From Akkermansiaceae bacterium UBA2381 (GTDB lineage: Bacteria > Verrucomicrobiota > Verrucomicrobiia > Verrucomicrobiales > DEV007): a stretch of DNA of 64,000 nucleotides. The translations under genes and the position numbers were made by a program. The stretch is from positions 1 through 64,000 of the forward strand of contig DDSV01000032.1 of assembly GCA_002344215.1 (NCBI GenBank), in the 5' to 3' direction. The notes under the pieces are model-generated. The model was not told where the DNA came from, searched no databases, and was given only the letters and a program-made list of their open reading frames with translations. Each line of letters starts with the position of its first letter. The first letter of the stretch is position 1. Positions 1 to 12,600 of this stretch are shown here, in pieces.

Positions 1-3000
1 GGTGTCACCGTGATCAACAGCAACGGTATTATGGTCGGCGAGAGCGGTGTCGTTGACATCGCCGGTCTCATGACCATGTCGACCCTCGACGTCAGCAATA
101 ACGATTTTCTCAACGGCGGATCGAACAATTATAAAGGGGATAGTTCGGCCGGCATCCGGAACTATGGCTCAATCAGCAGTCAGAGCGGTGATGTCGTCCT
201 TCTTGGTAACTTCCTCCAGAATGCAGGCAACGTTTCCGCTCCCGATGGCACGGTGGCCTTCGGTGCGGGCGGTGACATGATCGTTGATCAGGGCGGCGGC
301 GGCGTGATCTCGGTGCGTGGAGGTGGCTCCGGGGGCGAGACCGGCATCGAAAACACCGGTTCTGTCAACGCGGCCGGGGTCGAACTCAAAGCTCACGGCA
401 ACGTCTACGCGCTTGCTATTAAGAATGACGGCCTTGTCCGGGCAAGCGGATATAATTTCAAAGGCGGCAGACTGACACTCAGCGGAGGATCGAATGGCAA
501 TATCGTCAACAATGGACAACTCCAGGCCCGCAACCGGGATGGCTCGGGTGGCCAGGTGGAGATTGCCGGCGGACGGGTGCAACTCGCGTCGGGATCTTCA
601 ACCGATGCTTCGGGTGAACTTGGGCGGAGTGGTGGCTCGGTGAATGTGTCGGGAGATGATGTAATGATCAACGCGGCTGCGACCGTGAGCGCCTCCGGTG
701 CTTCAGGTGGTGCCGTGAGTATTTCCGGCGCGAGCAGTGCGGTCGTTAATGGCTCGGTGGATTCCTCAGGCGAGTATGGTAAAGGCGGTCGCATCGATGC
801 CACGGCGGATTCGGTGACGATTGGTTCAACCGCAACCCTGAACGCGTCCGGTTACACGGGGGGTGGTCAGGTGCGTGTGGGTGGCGGATTCCAGGGCAAA
901 GATGCTGAAGTGGCGAACGCGGATAATCTCACGGTGGAGTCAGGTGCTCTCATCATCTCGGATGCCGAGGGCAGCGGAACAGGCGGTAACATTATTCTCT
1001 GGTCCGATGGGGATACGGTCTTTGCGGGTGATGTTTCCGCGAGAGGCATTAGTGGAGGTGGCTTCGCTGAGATCTCAGGCAAGAGCACTCTTGATGTCGT
1101 TGGCAATGTCGATCTGACATCGGTTTCGGGAGCGGCCGGCACTGTGCTGCTCGATCCGACTAATATTTTGATCTCCGCCACGGGAGCTCCCGGAATCGGC
1201 GGCAGCACGATCAGTAACGTGTGGATTTCAGGCCAACTCGATATGGGAACCAATGTGGTTATCTCATCGAACTTCGGGGGGGCCGAAGAGGGGACTATTA
1301 CGGTAGGACGAATCGATACCTCAGTCAATGCCGCTGCCGACCAGATCGAATGGTATCAGAACGACGCAAATACCGTCGGGGGGACTCTCTCCCTGCTGGC
1401 GATGGGGGATATCAATTTCAATTCCGCGGTTCACAGTGCGGGCCAGGGCGGGATTAACGTTGTGGCGGGTTGGGATGGCACGACCGGCTTGACGATGGGG
1501 AATTTTAATATGGCCGAGGTGCTTGCGACCATGAATGATGGCAATGCGGCCAATGATGCGGCCGGTCGCTTCAACGCTACTTTCGGTACTTACGGTTCCG
1601 TTACTGTCGGCAACACCGTTTCCCGGACCGGTGTGGACGTAGGCAGCCGCTGGGGTGATACGAATGTGGCGGCACGCGATCTTTTCCTTCGTGGCAGCAC
1701 CACGGTCGGTCGGGGTTTTGCGCAGGTGGGCTTTGCGGATAACGGAGTGGAGTACCAACTCTCCCGGACTCACAATGGTTTGGTTTATAATGAGTGGTGG
1801 GGTAATGCGGCCGGAAATGTGCAAGGTAAGGACTATATCGCCCTTCTGGGCGGCACTGAATTCGGGACCGGTGATATCAACACTCTGGGCACAAGGGCAT
1901 TCCGCGGCGCGGGATGGGGCGCCACCGGAGATGTCTCCGTTGGCTTGAGCGGGCGTCTCGATGCACGAGGTGGTACCACGGCCAGTTACACTCAAATTGG
2001 TCATGGAGGCAATCTTCAGGACGGCACCGAGGACAAGTGGAATAGCACAGTGGGGAACGCCCTGAATGCGCCGCGAGTGACCCGGGATGGAATTCAAATA
2101 GCTCCGGCTAACAACCGCTATTCCTTCTTTGCCAGCACCTGGCGCACCAACTACGCCGGCAACGCCGCTCGAATCGATGGGGATATTTCCGTAACGGCCG
2201 ATGGGGACATCCTGCTGATGGGATCTCGCGATTTTGACGTCAATGACGATCAGAGCACTGTGGTTACCGATGGAACCTACAGCCTGATCGGTAACGGGGG
2301 CACGGAGAACCATGCTAGCACCCATGGCGATGTCACGGTCATCGCCCACGGATCGACCCCGGCCGGATTTATTCGTGGTCCCGAAGGCCTGGGCATCCAG
2401 TTGATCGGCGGTCGCGGCTCAAGGTCGTTCGTCCAGATCGGGCATGGCACGAGCTACGAGGGCAACTCGCAAAGCGTCTGGGACCAGTCAAGCAGCGGCG
2501 ACATTGTCGTGACGGCGACGACGGGCGCGATCCGTTTGCTGGGCCACAATCAGGCGGTTCGCAACGGGGACATTAATTCAGGGGCTATCATCTCCGGTAC
2601 TGAGACCACTCCTCAGAACAATCTCTCCGATGCTTCAAACTTGGGCAGCCATGTGCAGATTGGTCACGGCGGGGCCACGTCCGTTTTTCCCGGTGCAGGG
2701 GGAACTTTCATCATGCCCGGCGGAACGAACGTGGCAAACATCATCCCCGACAATTCGATGACGGGCGACATTACTGTGACGGCCGCTGGAACCTTCGTCG
2801 ATCCACGAGATCCCGGCTCGAATATCGGAATTCAGGTGAAAGCAGGGAATCGCCGCTGGTTCCATGCCATGATAGGGCATGGGGGAACCAACCTGCGTGC
2901 TGAAAACCTTACGGCCCAGACACCGAACTTCGGCGCGGGGGCATCGCTCCCGTTCGGTTCGCCGACCTTGGCTCCTTCGATCGGGTTTCAGGGGAATATC

Positions 3001-6000
3001 CGTGTCGAAGCGGACAAGGGCGACGTGGTCGTGGCGGGCGGTGACAACTTCCGGGCGGACCGCACTTGGGGCTACGGTTACAATTTCGCGCGAGTTGGGC
3101 ACGGCGGTGATGTTGTCCGGGGGCCTAAAGGCGGGGACATCACAGTGCTAGCGGGCCAGGGCGCCGGTGCTCTTGACGGGGATATCCGGTTCACCGCTGG
3201 AAGGATGTATCACGAGCATGCCCAGTTGGGGCATGGAGGATATGACAGTGACAGCACCGCGATCGGGGGATGGGATTCCCTGACCAAGAGCGTCACTTTC
3301 GGGGCTAACACAGCGGAGATCATCGCAACCGCTCGAGGCGATATCAGCTTCATCTCGCCTCCGAGTGGTGAAAAAGATGCCCTTCGTTTGTCGACGGACT
3401 ATACCTACTGGTGGTTCAGCAATGCCAGCCCGACTGGAGCATCCCAGACCGGTAACACCGGTTACTGGCAAACCGAAGACCGCTTTGTGCAATTGGGGCA
3501 TGGTGGATACGCCAGTACGACCATCATGCCTGATAAGCAGGATATCACGGTGACAGCGGGAACCGGCGACCTTGCGAACGCGGACGGCGACGACACCACC
3601 GGCGGCATCAATTTCACTGCGGGCGACATGGAGCGCGACTATGCGCAACTGGGTCATGGGGGGCACAGCTCGAGTGCGAATAATCCGCTTGGCTTTACCG
3701 GTGACCTTAATGTTACGGCAAATGGCGGGGGGCTTCGTTTTGATGGAAGTATCTTCGGGGCGCAGGGACTGCGGCGTTCCACCACCATGTCCCTCAATGG
3801 TTCGACCACCACGACAGTGGTTCGAGGGGAAGGCGGTGGGGCTGAGGCCTATGTCCAACTCGGTCACGGCGGTTATGGTGCCCGCGGTATCCACACGGGT
3901 GATATCAATATCGAGACTTGGGGAGGGATTGACTTCCTGGCGGCGCTCTCATCACCGGCGGTTGACCGGGTGGGGAACACCACCATCATTCAACAGGCTC
4001 TGGCGACTGGAAACGGGGTTTGGATCCCGCTTGGTGCCCTGACTTCGACCGCCTATCCCAGTGTGGCAGTGCCTGCCCCAACCAGTCCGCCCTATGATCA
4101 GCCGGATCCCAACACAAGCGTGATTCCCGGTAGTGTCGTGATCACTCTTTCGGATGGTCGTCAAATCATCGATGTTGTCCGCAATTCCAATGATGACAGG
4201 AACAGTGCACCCTTGGGTGGAACTCCGACGGTTGTCGTCCCGCAGGCCGCGGCGGGTCTTTTCCTTGATGGCGTCAAGGTGGGTGAGATTAACTATACCA
4301 CCGGCCTGGTGAGCTTCCGCCTTGGTGGGCAGACCGCCCTTTCAAACACAGGATCCGGCATCGACCCGACACCGGCACCTGTCGACCTCGGAGTTGGGGT
4401 AACTGTGACGAGTACGACCTTCCAGACTGCTCAAGGAATCAAAGAGCGGGCCTATGCCCAACTCGGTCACGGAGGTTATGAGTCTGAGGGGCCCAACAAC
4501 AAGGCCAACAACCTTCCGAGTATGTCGGGTGATATCAATATCCTCGCAGGAGGAGACATTCGTTTTCAAGCGGGTGCCTGGCACCGGGCTTATGCGCAGC
4601 TGGGTCACGGTGGCTGGGACGTAAAAGGGATCAAGTCGGGAGACATTTCGATTGATAGCGTCGATCCAAACCATCTCGTCGGAGGATACCGCTTCACCGC
4701 GGGTCAGGGAGCGTATCGTCAGTTTGACTACCAGGCCTACGCCCAGCTGGGTCACGGGGGATTTGATTCGGATGGAAATAGCTTCGGAAATATCACTGTC
4801 CGAGGCACCGAGGATCTCGACGGAGTCGGAATGCTCTTCAAAGCCGGAACCAGAGAGGATAACTACGTGCACCTTGGGCATGGCGGACGGAGTGCCCGCC
4901 CTGGAACCGGTGACGGGGCCAACTCCTTTGGCTTGAATGGCGACATTGATATCGAAGTGACAGGTGATGTTGCCTTCGTGGCAGGCACTTTCGATAAAGC
5001 CAACGCCTCATGGACAGAGGACGGGCGCCTTTACGCTTTGCTTGGTCATGGCGGTTGGGACACGGATCCTTCAAACAACGACACCGACAACTTCGGGCAA
5101 AAAAACCTCACCGGACTGCCGGCCGGCACCGCCGGAGCGGGTGACGGGAACTGGGGGCACTTCGGAGACATCAGTCTCGTGAGTGTTAACGGAGATATCA
5201 GTTTTATGGCTGGTGATAACACGGCTGTTGCGAGTCGCGTTGATTTCGACGGTAACCCGCTCGGGTTGCCCGCGGATCCAAATGGATTGCTTACCAGCTT
5301 GGGGTCGGGTGCCGGGCGCTTTCACTTTGCTCAGCTCGGCCACGGTGGTTATGCGGCGGGTGGCGACCATAATGGGAATATCACGGTAAGGGCGGACAAC
5401 GGCGGTGTTCATGTTGTGGGCGGCATGCTCACCCAGGACAACGACGTCGGCAGCTATACCTATGCCCAGATCGGGCACGGGGCGACCAACGACAATGGGG
5501 TTATCGGTGCCGTCGACCAGTTCATCAAGGTGCACGGCCTCGGTGGTGATGTCATCGTGATGGGTGGGCAGTCACCGACGGCCAGCTTCGGCCAGATTGG
5601 TCACGGCGGTTACAACAGCAGTGGCGACAAAACAGCCGATATCAGCGTCATCGCAGTCAATAACCTCCTGCTCAACAGCGGAGCCGGTGTCTTTGCCAAC
5701 AACTGGGGCAAGATTGGTCACGGTGATGTTCGCAACCTCGGAACAGGGACACGGAACGGCGATATCCATGTGAGTGTGGGAGACTCTCTTTATATGGGGC
5801 AGGCACTTATCGGGCACATTGACTTCAAAATCGCTCCGGATGACTTTCTTCGATCCACCCAGGGCGATACCTTCATCGCGGTGGGACGCAATAATCCCTA
5901 TACAGGCGGTACAGGGGAATTCGTCACCACCAATCGCAGCGTCATCACCAGCGCCGGGGCCGGAATTTTCGGGGACCTCCGACTCTACATGCCGGATGCG

Positions 6001-6615
6001 ACCTCCAATCTGATCGCGACCGGCACCTACCTCAACAACGCCAATTATGTGCGCGTGCCCGCTCCTGGATCCGGACGCGCGGATGAGCAGGTGGCGCTTG
6101 AGCATGAATTCCCTGCGGACAATGTCACCGAAGCGGATGCGATGTTCACTCCGGAAGGTGACTATCCGGCCCACGCCTTCGGTCTATACAATGTCTACTA
6201 CGGTGAGGCGACTCCGGTCACCCCGCCGCCTCTGCCGCCCGGAACCGACTTCATTGATTACGATGCCTATGATCGGGACAACGGGTTCTTCGGCTACGAC
6301 GGCTATGAGGAAATGCTCTTCAACATGGCCTTGGAAGATGCCATGGAGGACGACAGTAATCCCTCTACCGGTGTCATGACCTTTGAAGAATGGCTTGATG
6401 GCAACCTCGGCAGCCGCCGCGAAGGTCGCAACGGAACCCCCGGATCCGTCATCGAAGACGAGGAGGATGAAGAACTGCGTCGCCGTAAGCGCTTTGCCAA
6501 GCGCCAGGTCGGCCGCGGGGCACTCACTTACTATGTCTTTGACCCCGGTACGAACCGCTTGTCCAGCTACCGTGTCTTCGGTGTGCCGAACACTGCCCTC
6601 TCTGTCACACAATAA
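1..6615 (+). CDS. Giant filamentous-haemagglutinin-like surface protein with GHGG repeats (5' end outside window)
   Basis: The reading frame is open from base 1, so the gene starts upstream. Alignment to the next gene suggests about 110-115 residues are missing (signal peptide and first half of the TPS-type haemagglutinin N-terminal domain). The visible start carries the end of that domain (INSNGIMVG, then VVDIAGLMTMSTLDV), followed by Gly/Ser/Asn/Val-rich beta-solenoid sequence with many GDI.V or GGDI.F strands. From about residue 660 the motif (A/V)Q(L/I)GHGG(Y/W/F) recurs about 20 times at 40-200 residue intervals. The C-terminus has a Pro/Tyr/acidic stretch, a run of acidic residues, RRRKR, and a tail containing LTYYVFDPGTNRLSSYRVFG. 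Family knowledge: the N-terminal domain is that of two-partner-secreted adhesins. The role as an exported surface or matrix protein is inferred. It is followed after 68 bp by its paralogue. Confidence 0.85.
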   Translation, partial: GVTVINSNGIMVGESGVVDIAGLMTMSTLDVSNNDFLNGGSNNYKGDSSAGIRNYGSISSQSGDVVLLGNFLQNAGNVSAPDGTVAFGAGGDMIVDQGGGGVISVRGGGSGGETGIENTGSVNAAGVELKAHGNVYALAIKNDGLVRASGYNFKGGRLTLSGGSNGNIVNNGQLQARNRDGSGGQVEIAGGRVQLASGSSTDASGELGRSGGSVNVSGDDVMINAAATVSASGASGGAVSISGASSAVVNGSVDSSGEYGKGGRIDATADSVTIGSTATLNASGYTGGGQVRVGGGFQGKDAEVANADNLTVESGALIISDAEGSGTGGNIILWSDGDTVFAGDVSARGISGGGFAEISGKSTLDVVGNVDLTSVSGAAGTVLLDPTNILISATGAPGIGGSTISNVWISGQLDMGTNVVISSNFGGAEEGTITVGRIDTSVNAAADQIEWYQNDANTVGGTLSLLAMGDINFNSAVHSAGQGGINVVAGWDGTTGLTMGNFNMAEVLATMNDGNAANDAAGRFNATFGTYGSVTVGNTVSRTGVDVGSRWGDTNVAARDLFLRGSTTVGRGFAQVGFADNGVEYQLSRTHNGLVYNEWWGNAAGNVQGKDYIALLGGTEFGTGDINTLGTRAFRGAGWGATGDVSVGLSGRLDARGGTTASYTQIGHGGNLQDGTEDKWNSTVGNALNAPRVTRDGIQIAPANNRYSFFASTWRTNYAGNAARIDGDISVTADGDILLMGSRDFDVNDDQSTVVTDGTYSLIGNGGTENHASTHGDVTVIAHGSTPAGFIRGPEGLGIQLIGGRGSRSFVQIGHGTSYEGNSQSVWDQSSSGDIVVTATTGAIRLLGHNQAVRNGDINSGAIISGTETTPQNNLSDASNLGSHVQIGHGGATSVFPGAGGTFIMPGGTNVANIIPDNSMTGDITVTAAGTFVDPRDPGSNIGIQVKAGNRRWFHAMIGHGGTNLRAENLTAQTPNFGAGASLPFGSPTLAPSIGFQGNIRVEADKGDVVVAGGDNFRADRTWGYGYNFARVGHGGDVVRGPKGGDITVLAGQGAGALDGDIRFTAGRMYHEHAQLGHGGYDSDSTAIGGWDSLTKSVTFGANTAEIIATARGDISFISPPSGEKDALRLSTDYTYWWFSNASPTGASQTGNTGYWQTEDRFVQLGHGGYASTTIMPDKQDITVTAGTGDLANADGDDTTGGINFTAGDMERDYAQLGHGGHSSSANNPLGFTGDLNVTANGGGLRFDGSIFGAQGLRRSTTMSLNGSTTTTVVRGEGGGAEAYVQLGHGGYGARGIHTGDINIETWGGIDFLAALSSPAVDRVGNTTIIQQALATGNGVWIPLGALTSTAYPSVAVPAPTSPPYDQPDPNTSVIPGSVVITLSDGRQIIDVVRNSNDDRNSAPLGGTPTVVVPQAAAGLFLDGVKVGEINYTTGLVSFRLGGQTALSNTGSGIDPTPAPVDLGVGVTVTSTTFQTAQGIKERAYAQLGHGGYESEGPNNKANNLPSMSGDINILAGGDIRFQAGAWHRAYAQLGHGGWDVKGIKSGDISIDSVDPNHLVGGYRFTAGQGAYRQFDYQAYAQLGHGGFDSDGNSFGNITVRGTEDLDGVGMLFKAGTREDNYVHLGHGGRSARPGTGDGANSFGLNGDIDIEVTGDVAFVAGTFDKANASWTEDGRLYALLGHGGWDTDPSNNDTDNFGQKNLTGLPAGTAGAGDGNWGHFGDISLVSVNGDISFMAGDNTAVASRVDFDGNPLGLPADPNGLLTSLGSGAGRFHFAQLGHGGYAAGGDHNGNITVRADNGGVHVVGGMLTQDNDVGSYTYAQIGHGATNDNGVIGAVDQFIKVHGLGGDVIVMGGQSPTASFGQIGHGGYNSSGDKTADISVIAVNNLLLNSGAGVFANNWGKIGHGDVRNLGTGTRNGDIHVSVGDSLYMGQALIGHIDFKIAPDDFLRSTQGDTFIAVGRNNPYTGGTGEFVTTNRSVITSAGAGIFGDLRLYMPDATSNLIATGTYLNNANYVRVPAPGSGRADEQVALEHEFPADNVTEADAMFTPEGDYPAHAFGLYNVYYGEATPVTPPPLPPGTDFIDYDAYDRDNGFFGYDGYEEMLFNMALEDAMEDDSNPSTGVMTFEEWLDGNLGSRREGRNGTPGSVIEDEEDEELRRRKRFAKRQVGRGALTYYVFDPGTNRLSSYRVFGVPNTALSVTQ

Positions 6616-6683
6616 GGTGACGAAACAATTGATGATAGAAGAGAGACTCTTCCCGAGACCTTACGCTTACCCCCTTTAGAGAT

Positions 6684-9600
6684 ATGAAACTTCTCAAGTT
6701 CAGCAAATCCTTCCAACGCGCCGTGATGGCCGTGCTCATTCCCTCCTTCGCGACCGTGAGCGGTCCGGTTCAGGCGAATCCGGCCGCGCCATCCGGATTG
6801 GACATTGACGCCGGCAACGTGGTGGTATCGGGACTGGGGACGGCAACAGTCGATATCAATAACTTCAACCAGCACGCCATCGTCAACTGGGATTCCTTCT
6901 CCATTCAGCAAGGGGAAACGGCCCGCTTCAATCAAGGGGCAAATGCGGCGATTCTGAACCGCGTCATCACGAACAACCCTACGGAGATCTACGGTCGTCT
7001 GGAAGCTTCTCAGGGCAGCGTCTTTCTTCTCAACCCGAACGGGGTCCTCGTCGGAGCCGGCGGGGTGGTTGATGTCGCGGGTATGATGACGATGTCCACT
7101 CTGGATGTGGATGACGCCGACTTCCGCAACGGCGGGGACATGCAATTCACCGGATCCTCCAACACCGGGATTACCAACTTCGGTACGATCTCCTCAGCCG
7201 GTGGGGACGTTGTCCTCATGGGCGGATTTGTCGATAACAAGAGCGGTGGTCAGATTGGTGCGCTCAATGGCACCGTCGCGATCGGATCGGGCGGGGACAT
7301 CATCCTCCATGAAGGCGGAGGAACCAGGATATCCGTCCGCGGAGCCTCCGACTACGAAGGCACCGGTATCGACAATCAGGGAGAAGTTCGGGGCGCTTCG
7401 GTTGAAATGAAGGCGCACGGCAACGTTTATGCGCTGGCGATCAACAACGGCGGAGCAGTCCGTGCAACGGGAGCGAATCGCAGCAATGGCAGGGTCCGCC
7501 TCATGGCTTCAGGCGGCAGTTCGAACATCAATTTGGGCCAGGGTTCGAACATCGTGGCTCGAGCCGGCGTGGAGGGCGGGAGCGTCGAGGTGAAGTCCGT
7601 GGGTGGATCAGTTGCCGTTGACGGTGGAATCGATGCTGTTGGAGCCACTGAGGGCGGTGATATCGTCATCGCGGCTGCTGCGGTGACCCAGGCGGCCGGA
7701 TCTGTTGTCAGCGTTTCCGGAGGGCAGTCTGCCGGAACCGTAGCCGTCGATGCAGTCGATACAGTGACTCTTGCCGGAGCTATCCAGGCAGAAGGAATCG
7801 GCGGTGCCGGCGGTGAAGTCACCGTGACGGCCAATCGCATCGTGATCAACGACGGGGCGGATCTTTCTGCAAATGGTGCCACGACAGGAGGACGGATCCG
7901 GGTGGGCGGTGATTTCCAAGGGGTCGACACCGGCCTGCGTGAGGCGGATTCTCTCCGGGTGGAGGCGGGGGCAAAACTCTCCGCAGATTCCCTTGGTGGT
8001 GATGCCGGAACGGTCATCGCCTGGGCCAATCAGGATACAATTTTTGTCGGTGAAGTCTCGGCCGCTGCGCGAGGAGCCGTAGGCAACGGGGGATTGATCG
8101 AGGTCTCGGGTAAACAGTTCCTGTATTTTGACGGAATCGCGGCCGCTCACTCCATCGGGGGAAAAGCGGGCACTGTGCTCTTTGACCCGGGCGATGTGAT
8201 TGTCGGTGCTGCCGCAGGGGTACCGGTAGCACCAGGGCTCCCGACGGTTGGGTCTCCGCCACTGCTTCCCGCTCCCCAGACTAGTAATGTAAGCATTACC
8301 GCGGTGAATACAGCGCTCCAAGGCGGAACAAACGTTCTGATTATCACCGACGACGGCAATATTTTCATCAATCCGGTCGCAGGTGGAGGTAACGAGGACG
8401 GAACGACGGGAGCGAATGACCGTAACTCCTCGATACAATGGACGAACTCGAATGCCAGCTTCGGGGCCTTTGCCTCCGGAGTGATCGTCGTCAACAATCA
8501 TATTCGCACTTCGGGAGCGGGTTCCATCAACCTCCTGGGTGGCTGGTCCGGCAGCGAGGGGGATTTTGTCGGAGGTGTTCACACCGCTAGCAATTTGAAC
8601 TTGAGCGACGTCGGTTCAATCCAGGGAATCTGGGATCATTATGTCGATGCGGGCGCCTTCGGCGGCATCGGAGGGTCCGTTTTCGTCGGGTCGACCACCA
8701 TGACGCAACATGTTGAGGTGGGAAGCCGTTTCGGTGACACGAACGTGGCCGGTTATGAAATCAGAGTGACAGGTTCCGACCAAAACCTGCAGGGCCGCTA
8801 CGCGCAGATCGGCTTCCACGACGGCGGCCAAATCTTTGCACCCCGTCTGAATCGCGGCAACGGGGTAGCACTCGATCTTTCCATGGGGGCTGGCGTGTCC
8901 GGTGCCTGGTATCTCAGCGATGGGGCTAATTTCAATAGTCAGCCGGCCAATGGGGTTGGGGATCCGATTGCCGCAGTGGCAGGGATGTTCGAGGTCGATA
9001 TCGATGGTGACGGCATTGTCGATGGGGTTCGTGGGATTAACAGTTCGGGCGTTCTGGGGAGCACCGCCAGTGGAGCTCTAGCCGCTGGCGATACCTTCAT
9101 CCCCTACGCGACGCACTACAATAGCAATAGCTCCGGCAACTGGTGGTGGCAGCGTATCGACGCGGCTAGCGCCGACCCGCTCGGCCTGGGAGGACTCCGT
9201 CCTGAATACGGAGCCGGCATCGGAGCTAATAGCACCGCTGCTCTCGCTCTCGTGGGCGCAGGCAATTTCGACGGAGCCGACATCAATGTCATCGCCAGTT
9301 CAAACGTGCTCGTGGGATCCGGGGCACAAGGCCAGGGAACCACTGCCATGATCGGGCATGGAGGCTACAACTACAATGCTGCCTCCGGCCATACTTTCCG
9401 GGAAAACGCAGGCGGGGTTGGTGCCGTGGGCAACGTCCAGAATGGAACTGTTGAACGCCGTTGGAGCTTCAACGGCACCGAGCACGAGAGGATTGGCACG
9501 GCAATTGGTCGTCTCGCTCCGGTGTATGGAAATATCAACGTCCTCGCCGGCGTGAATACAGCCGCTGGGGTGACCGTGGACCACGATCTAGGGACGGTGA

Positions 9601-12600
9601 TTGCGACACTTACCACCGCCGGCAACGTGACGGTTCAGGGAGAGCAGGATTTTGCCGGTGCGTCAGCAGCGAACTCCCCCGCCCAGATCGGGCACGGCGG
9701 CGTCGGTCAATTTGGCGAGTTCTATGGCGATATCAGTGTCCGGGCGGGCGGCAACGTTTTGGTCCTGGCAGGCGAGGGGACCCGTTCGGCGGCGATAATA
9801 GGGCATGCGGTCGACGGATACGGCTACTGGAATCCAACGAACCGGGCCGATCAGCAGTTACGCTTTTTCGCGACAGTCAGCGATTTCGACAACCCGAACT
9901 TGAGACTCGGTTCCTTGTTTACCGGGGTCAACAATACCGGATTCGACCCGAATTGGGGAGGAACCAGTCCGACCGGCGATCCTCTATGGAACCGCCGTAT
10001 CTCAATGGCTACCTTCACCCAGAGTGGTTCCGGAGGCAGTGTTGTAATTACCGTAGACTCCAGTAACAGGGGCAATTATGTGCCCCGGATCATCGGGACG
10101 AAGGTGGGTAATATCACGACTGGATTCACCTGGACAGGCACCCTGGTGGCAAACGAGTGGGTTAACATCCACGACGACACAATCATCAACACCGACCCGC
10201 TGGCCTATGCGGCAGCCCTCAGCGGCCCGGAGACCCGCGCCAACAATACAACTACGGCGACAGCGGCACTCAACGCGCTTGGCTATCTCAACTTGTCCCG
10301 CACGAGTCTGGTTGGCATCGGGGTTGATGCCCTGGATGGTTCGACGATCAAGGGCTTCCACGGGGATATCCAGGTCGAAGCCTATGTAGGCAGCATCCGC
10401 GTGGCGGGGTACATGACCCAGGGAATTGTTCCCACGGGAAGCGACGCCAGAGACCGCCGCTTCGCTCAAATCGGTCATGGTGGAACGAACTTTGCCGCGG
10501 GATCGATTGCCGGAAGCAGTATCACCACCTCCGGTTACATCAACATGCTGGGAGTTCCGACGGCAGGGAGTGCGGCCACTCCGGACGGTCGGGGCATCTA
10601 CCTTTATCATACCGGCGGTGTGAATGGAGATCAAACCGGCTCCCGGAACGACTACGGTACCGCTGGTACCTCCAACAACCGATACTCGACCTTCATGTCC
10701 ATCACCGGAGATCTCGATGTGAGTGCCGGTGGTAGCATTACCTTGATCGGTGGTAATGATATTTATGACTTTGCCCATCTCGGACATGGGGGAGCAGAAC
10801 TGGCTGACTACGAGACCTCCTCGTTCATTCTAGGTGATATCAGCGTCGACGCCGGGGGGAGTATCAATGTGATCGGCGGAGGCTCAGTCCAGCCCGTCAT
10901 GCGGGGCCCCGGGCCGGGCGGAACGCCGTCCATTTACAGCCTGACTGATGGTAACTGGAACTACGATCTGCGCGCTTGGGCCCATATCGGGCATGGGGGT
11001 TATGTGACTGGATTTCTCGGTTACCTGGGGGACATTAGGGTCACATCGGGCGCGGATATCCTGGTTCAGAACGGGGCCTTTGCCCACAGTTTTGCTAAGA
11101 TCGGCCATCAAGGAATGCTCGACTACGGTCAGTCCGGCGGGACCTTCGTGCGCGACGAAATGTTCCGGGGTGAAAAGGCAGAGACGGACATCAGATCCAG
11201 GCTGGAGGCCGCCACGGCGGGGGTTACCTATTCCGCCAACAGTAACTCCACGAGTAATCCGACACTCCTTGACCTTAGCGGAGCGCTCGTCGGTTCCCGC
11301 GACTTCACCGCAAGCGGTGCCGGCACGCTCGTCGGAGGCGATCGCAACACGGCTGACATTTCCGTCACCGCCGACGGAAATGTCACGTTGAGCCATATGG
11401 CCATGGGAGAGCGCCAGCCTCTGGCTCGTCTCAACTACATCGCGGCGAGGAACGGGGTTACGGTCGCGTTTTTGCAAACCCAGCCCAACTTCAATGCCCT
11501 GAGTCAGACGAACGGGGTCAGGACGGCCAACTCCTTTTCAATGATCGGCCATGGGGGGATCAATTCGGATGAATTCCATAACTCCAACAACACCGCGACG
11601 AATTTCGGCGATAAAATCGGGAATATAAGTGTAAATGCGATCGGAGGCGACATCGACCTGACGAACGGCGAAGGAACGCAGCGGTGGACCCGCCTCGGTC
11701 ACGGGGTCGGAAACAGTAACTCTGCCTCTGACACGACCAATGCCGGCTTCTCGAGGGCGATTGAATTGGCCGGAAACATCTCCGTGACGGCGGGCCGCGA
11801 TATCATTATCAATGCAGCAGCGGCGGCGGACGATGAAAGTGCCCTCGCAGGAAACAATAACTCGACGTATGGGGCGAATGCTTCGAACTTGAATCCCGTT
11901 TCGATCGGCCACGGAGGCGTTGACAACAACATAGACGTGGTGGTCCTCGGCAAGGGAGAGATTGTCAACGGCATCGCCGCGAGTTCAAACATCACGGCTG
12001 TTGCCGGACGCAACATGTCGATCATTGCCGGGAACGGGGTGGATGCTTCCTCCGCCCAATTGGGTCATGGCCATCGTTCCGATAATGGCGATGATTTCGC
12101 CCGTCGTTTTGGAGTTCCGACCGGTTTTTCGGGCGACATTGACGTCCGGGTGGAAGGTGATCTTCTCATTCAGGGCGGTTCAAATGCCTGGACGGAGGTT
12201 CCCGATGGCATCACTGAAGGCATTGGCCAGAGCGTCCACGGGGCCTTTGCCGCGATCGGAAATGGTGGCTACATGATGGACGCCCCTGCCTCAGGCGATA
12301 TCTCCGTCTATGTCGGCGGAGATGCGAACATCGTTGCCCAAGTGAGAACCGATGATAGGACCACGACGACAATTAGTTCTAAATACTTCATCAAGAACCT
12401 TCAAGTGGGTAGTGATACCGTGGCCTCCGCTTTCAATTTTGCAAAGATAGGGCACTTCTCCGTGGAAAACGGAGACCGGACCTTCGCATCGGGGAGTAGT
12501 AATTTCAACGACGTCGTGAATGACGCCGAACTGACCGGTGATATCACCGTGGTCGTGGGAGGTGATCTATCCCTCAGAGGAGGCACGATTGATGTGGCTC

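Noticed and set aside
1321..2349. Minus-strand frame of 342 residues within the first giant gene
   Set aside because: It is a shadow of the Gly/Ser/Asn-rich plus-strand frame; no start signal or recognisable domain.
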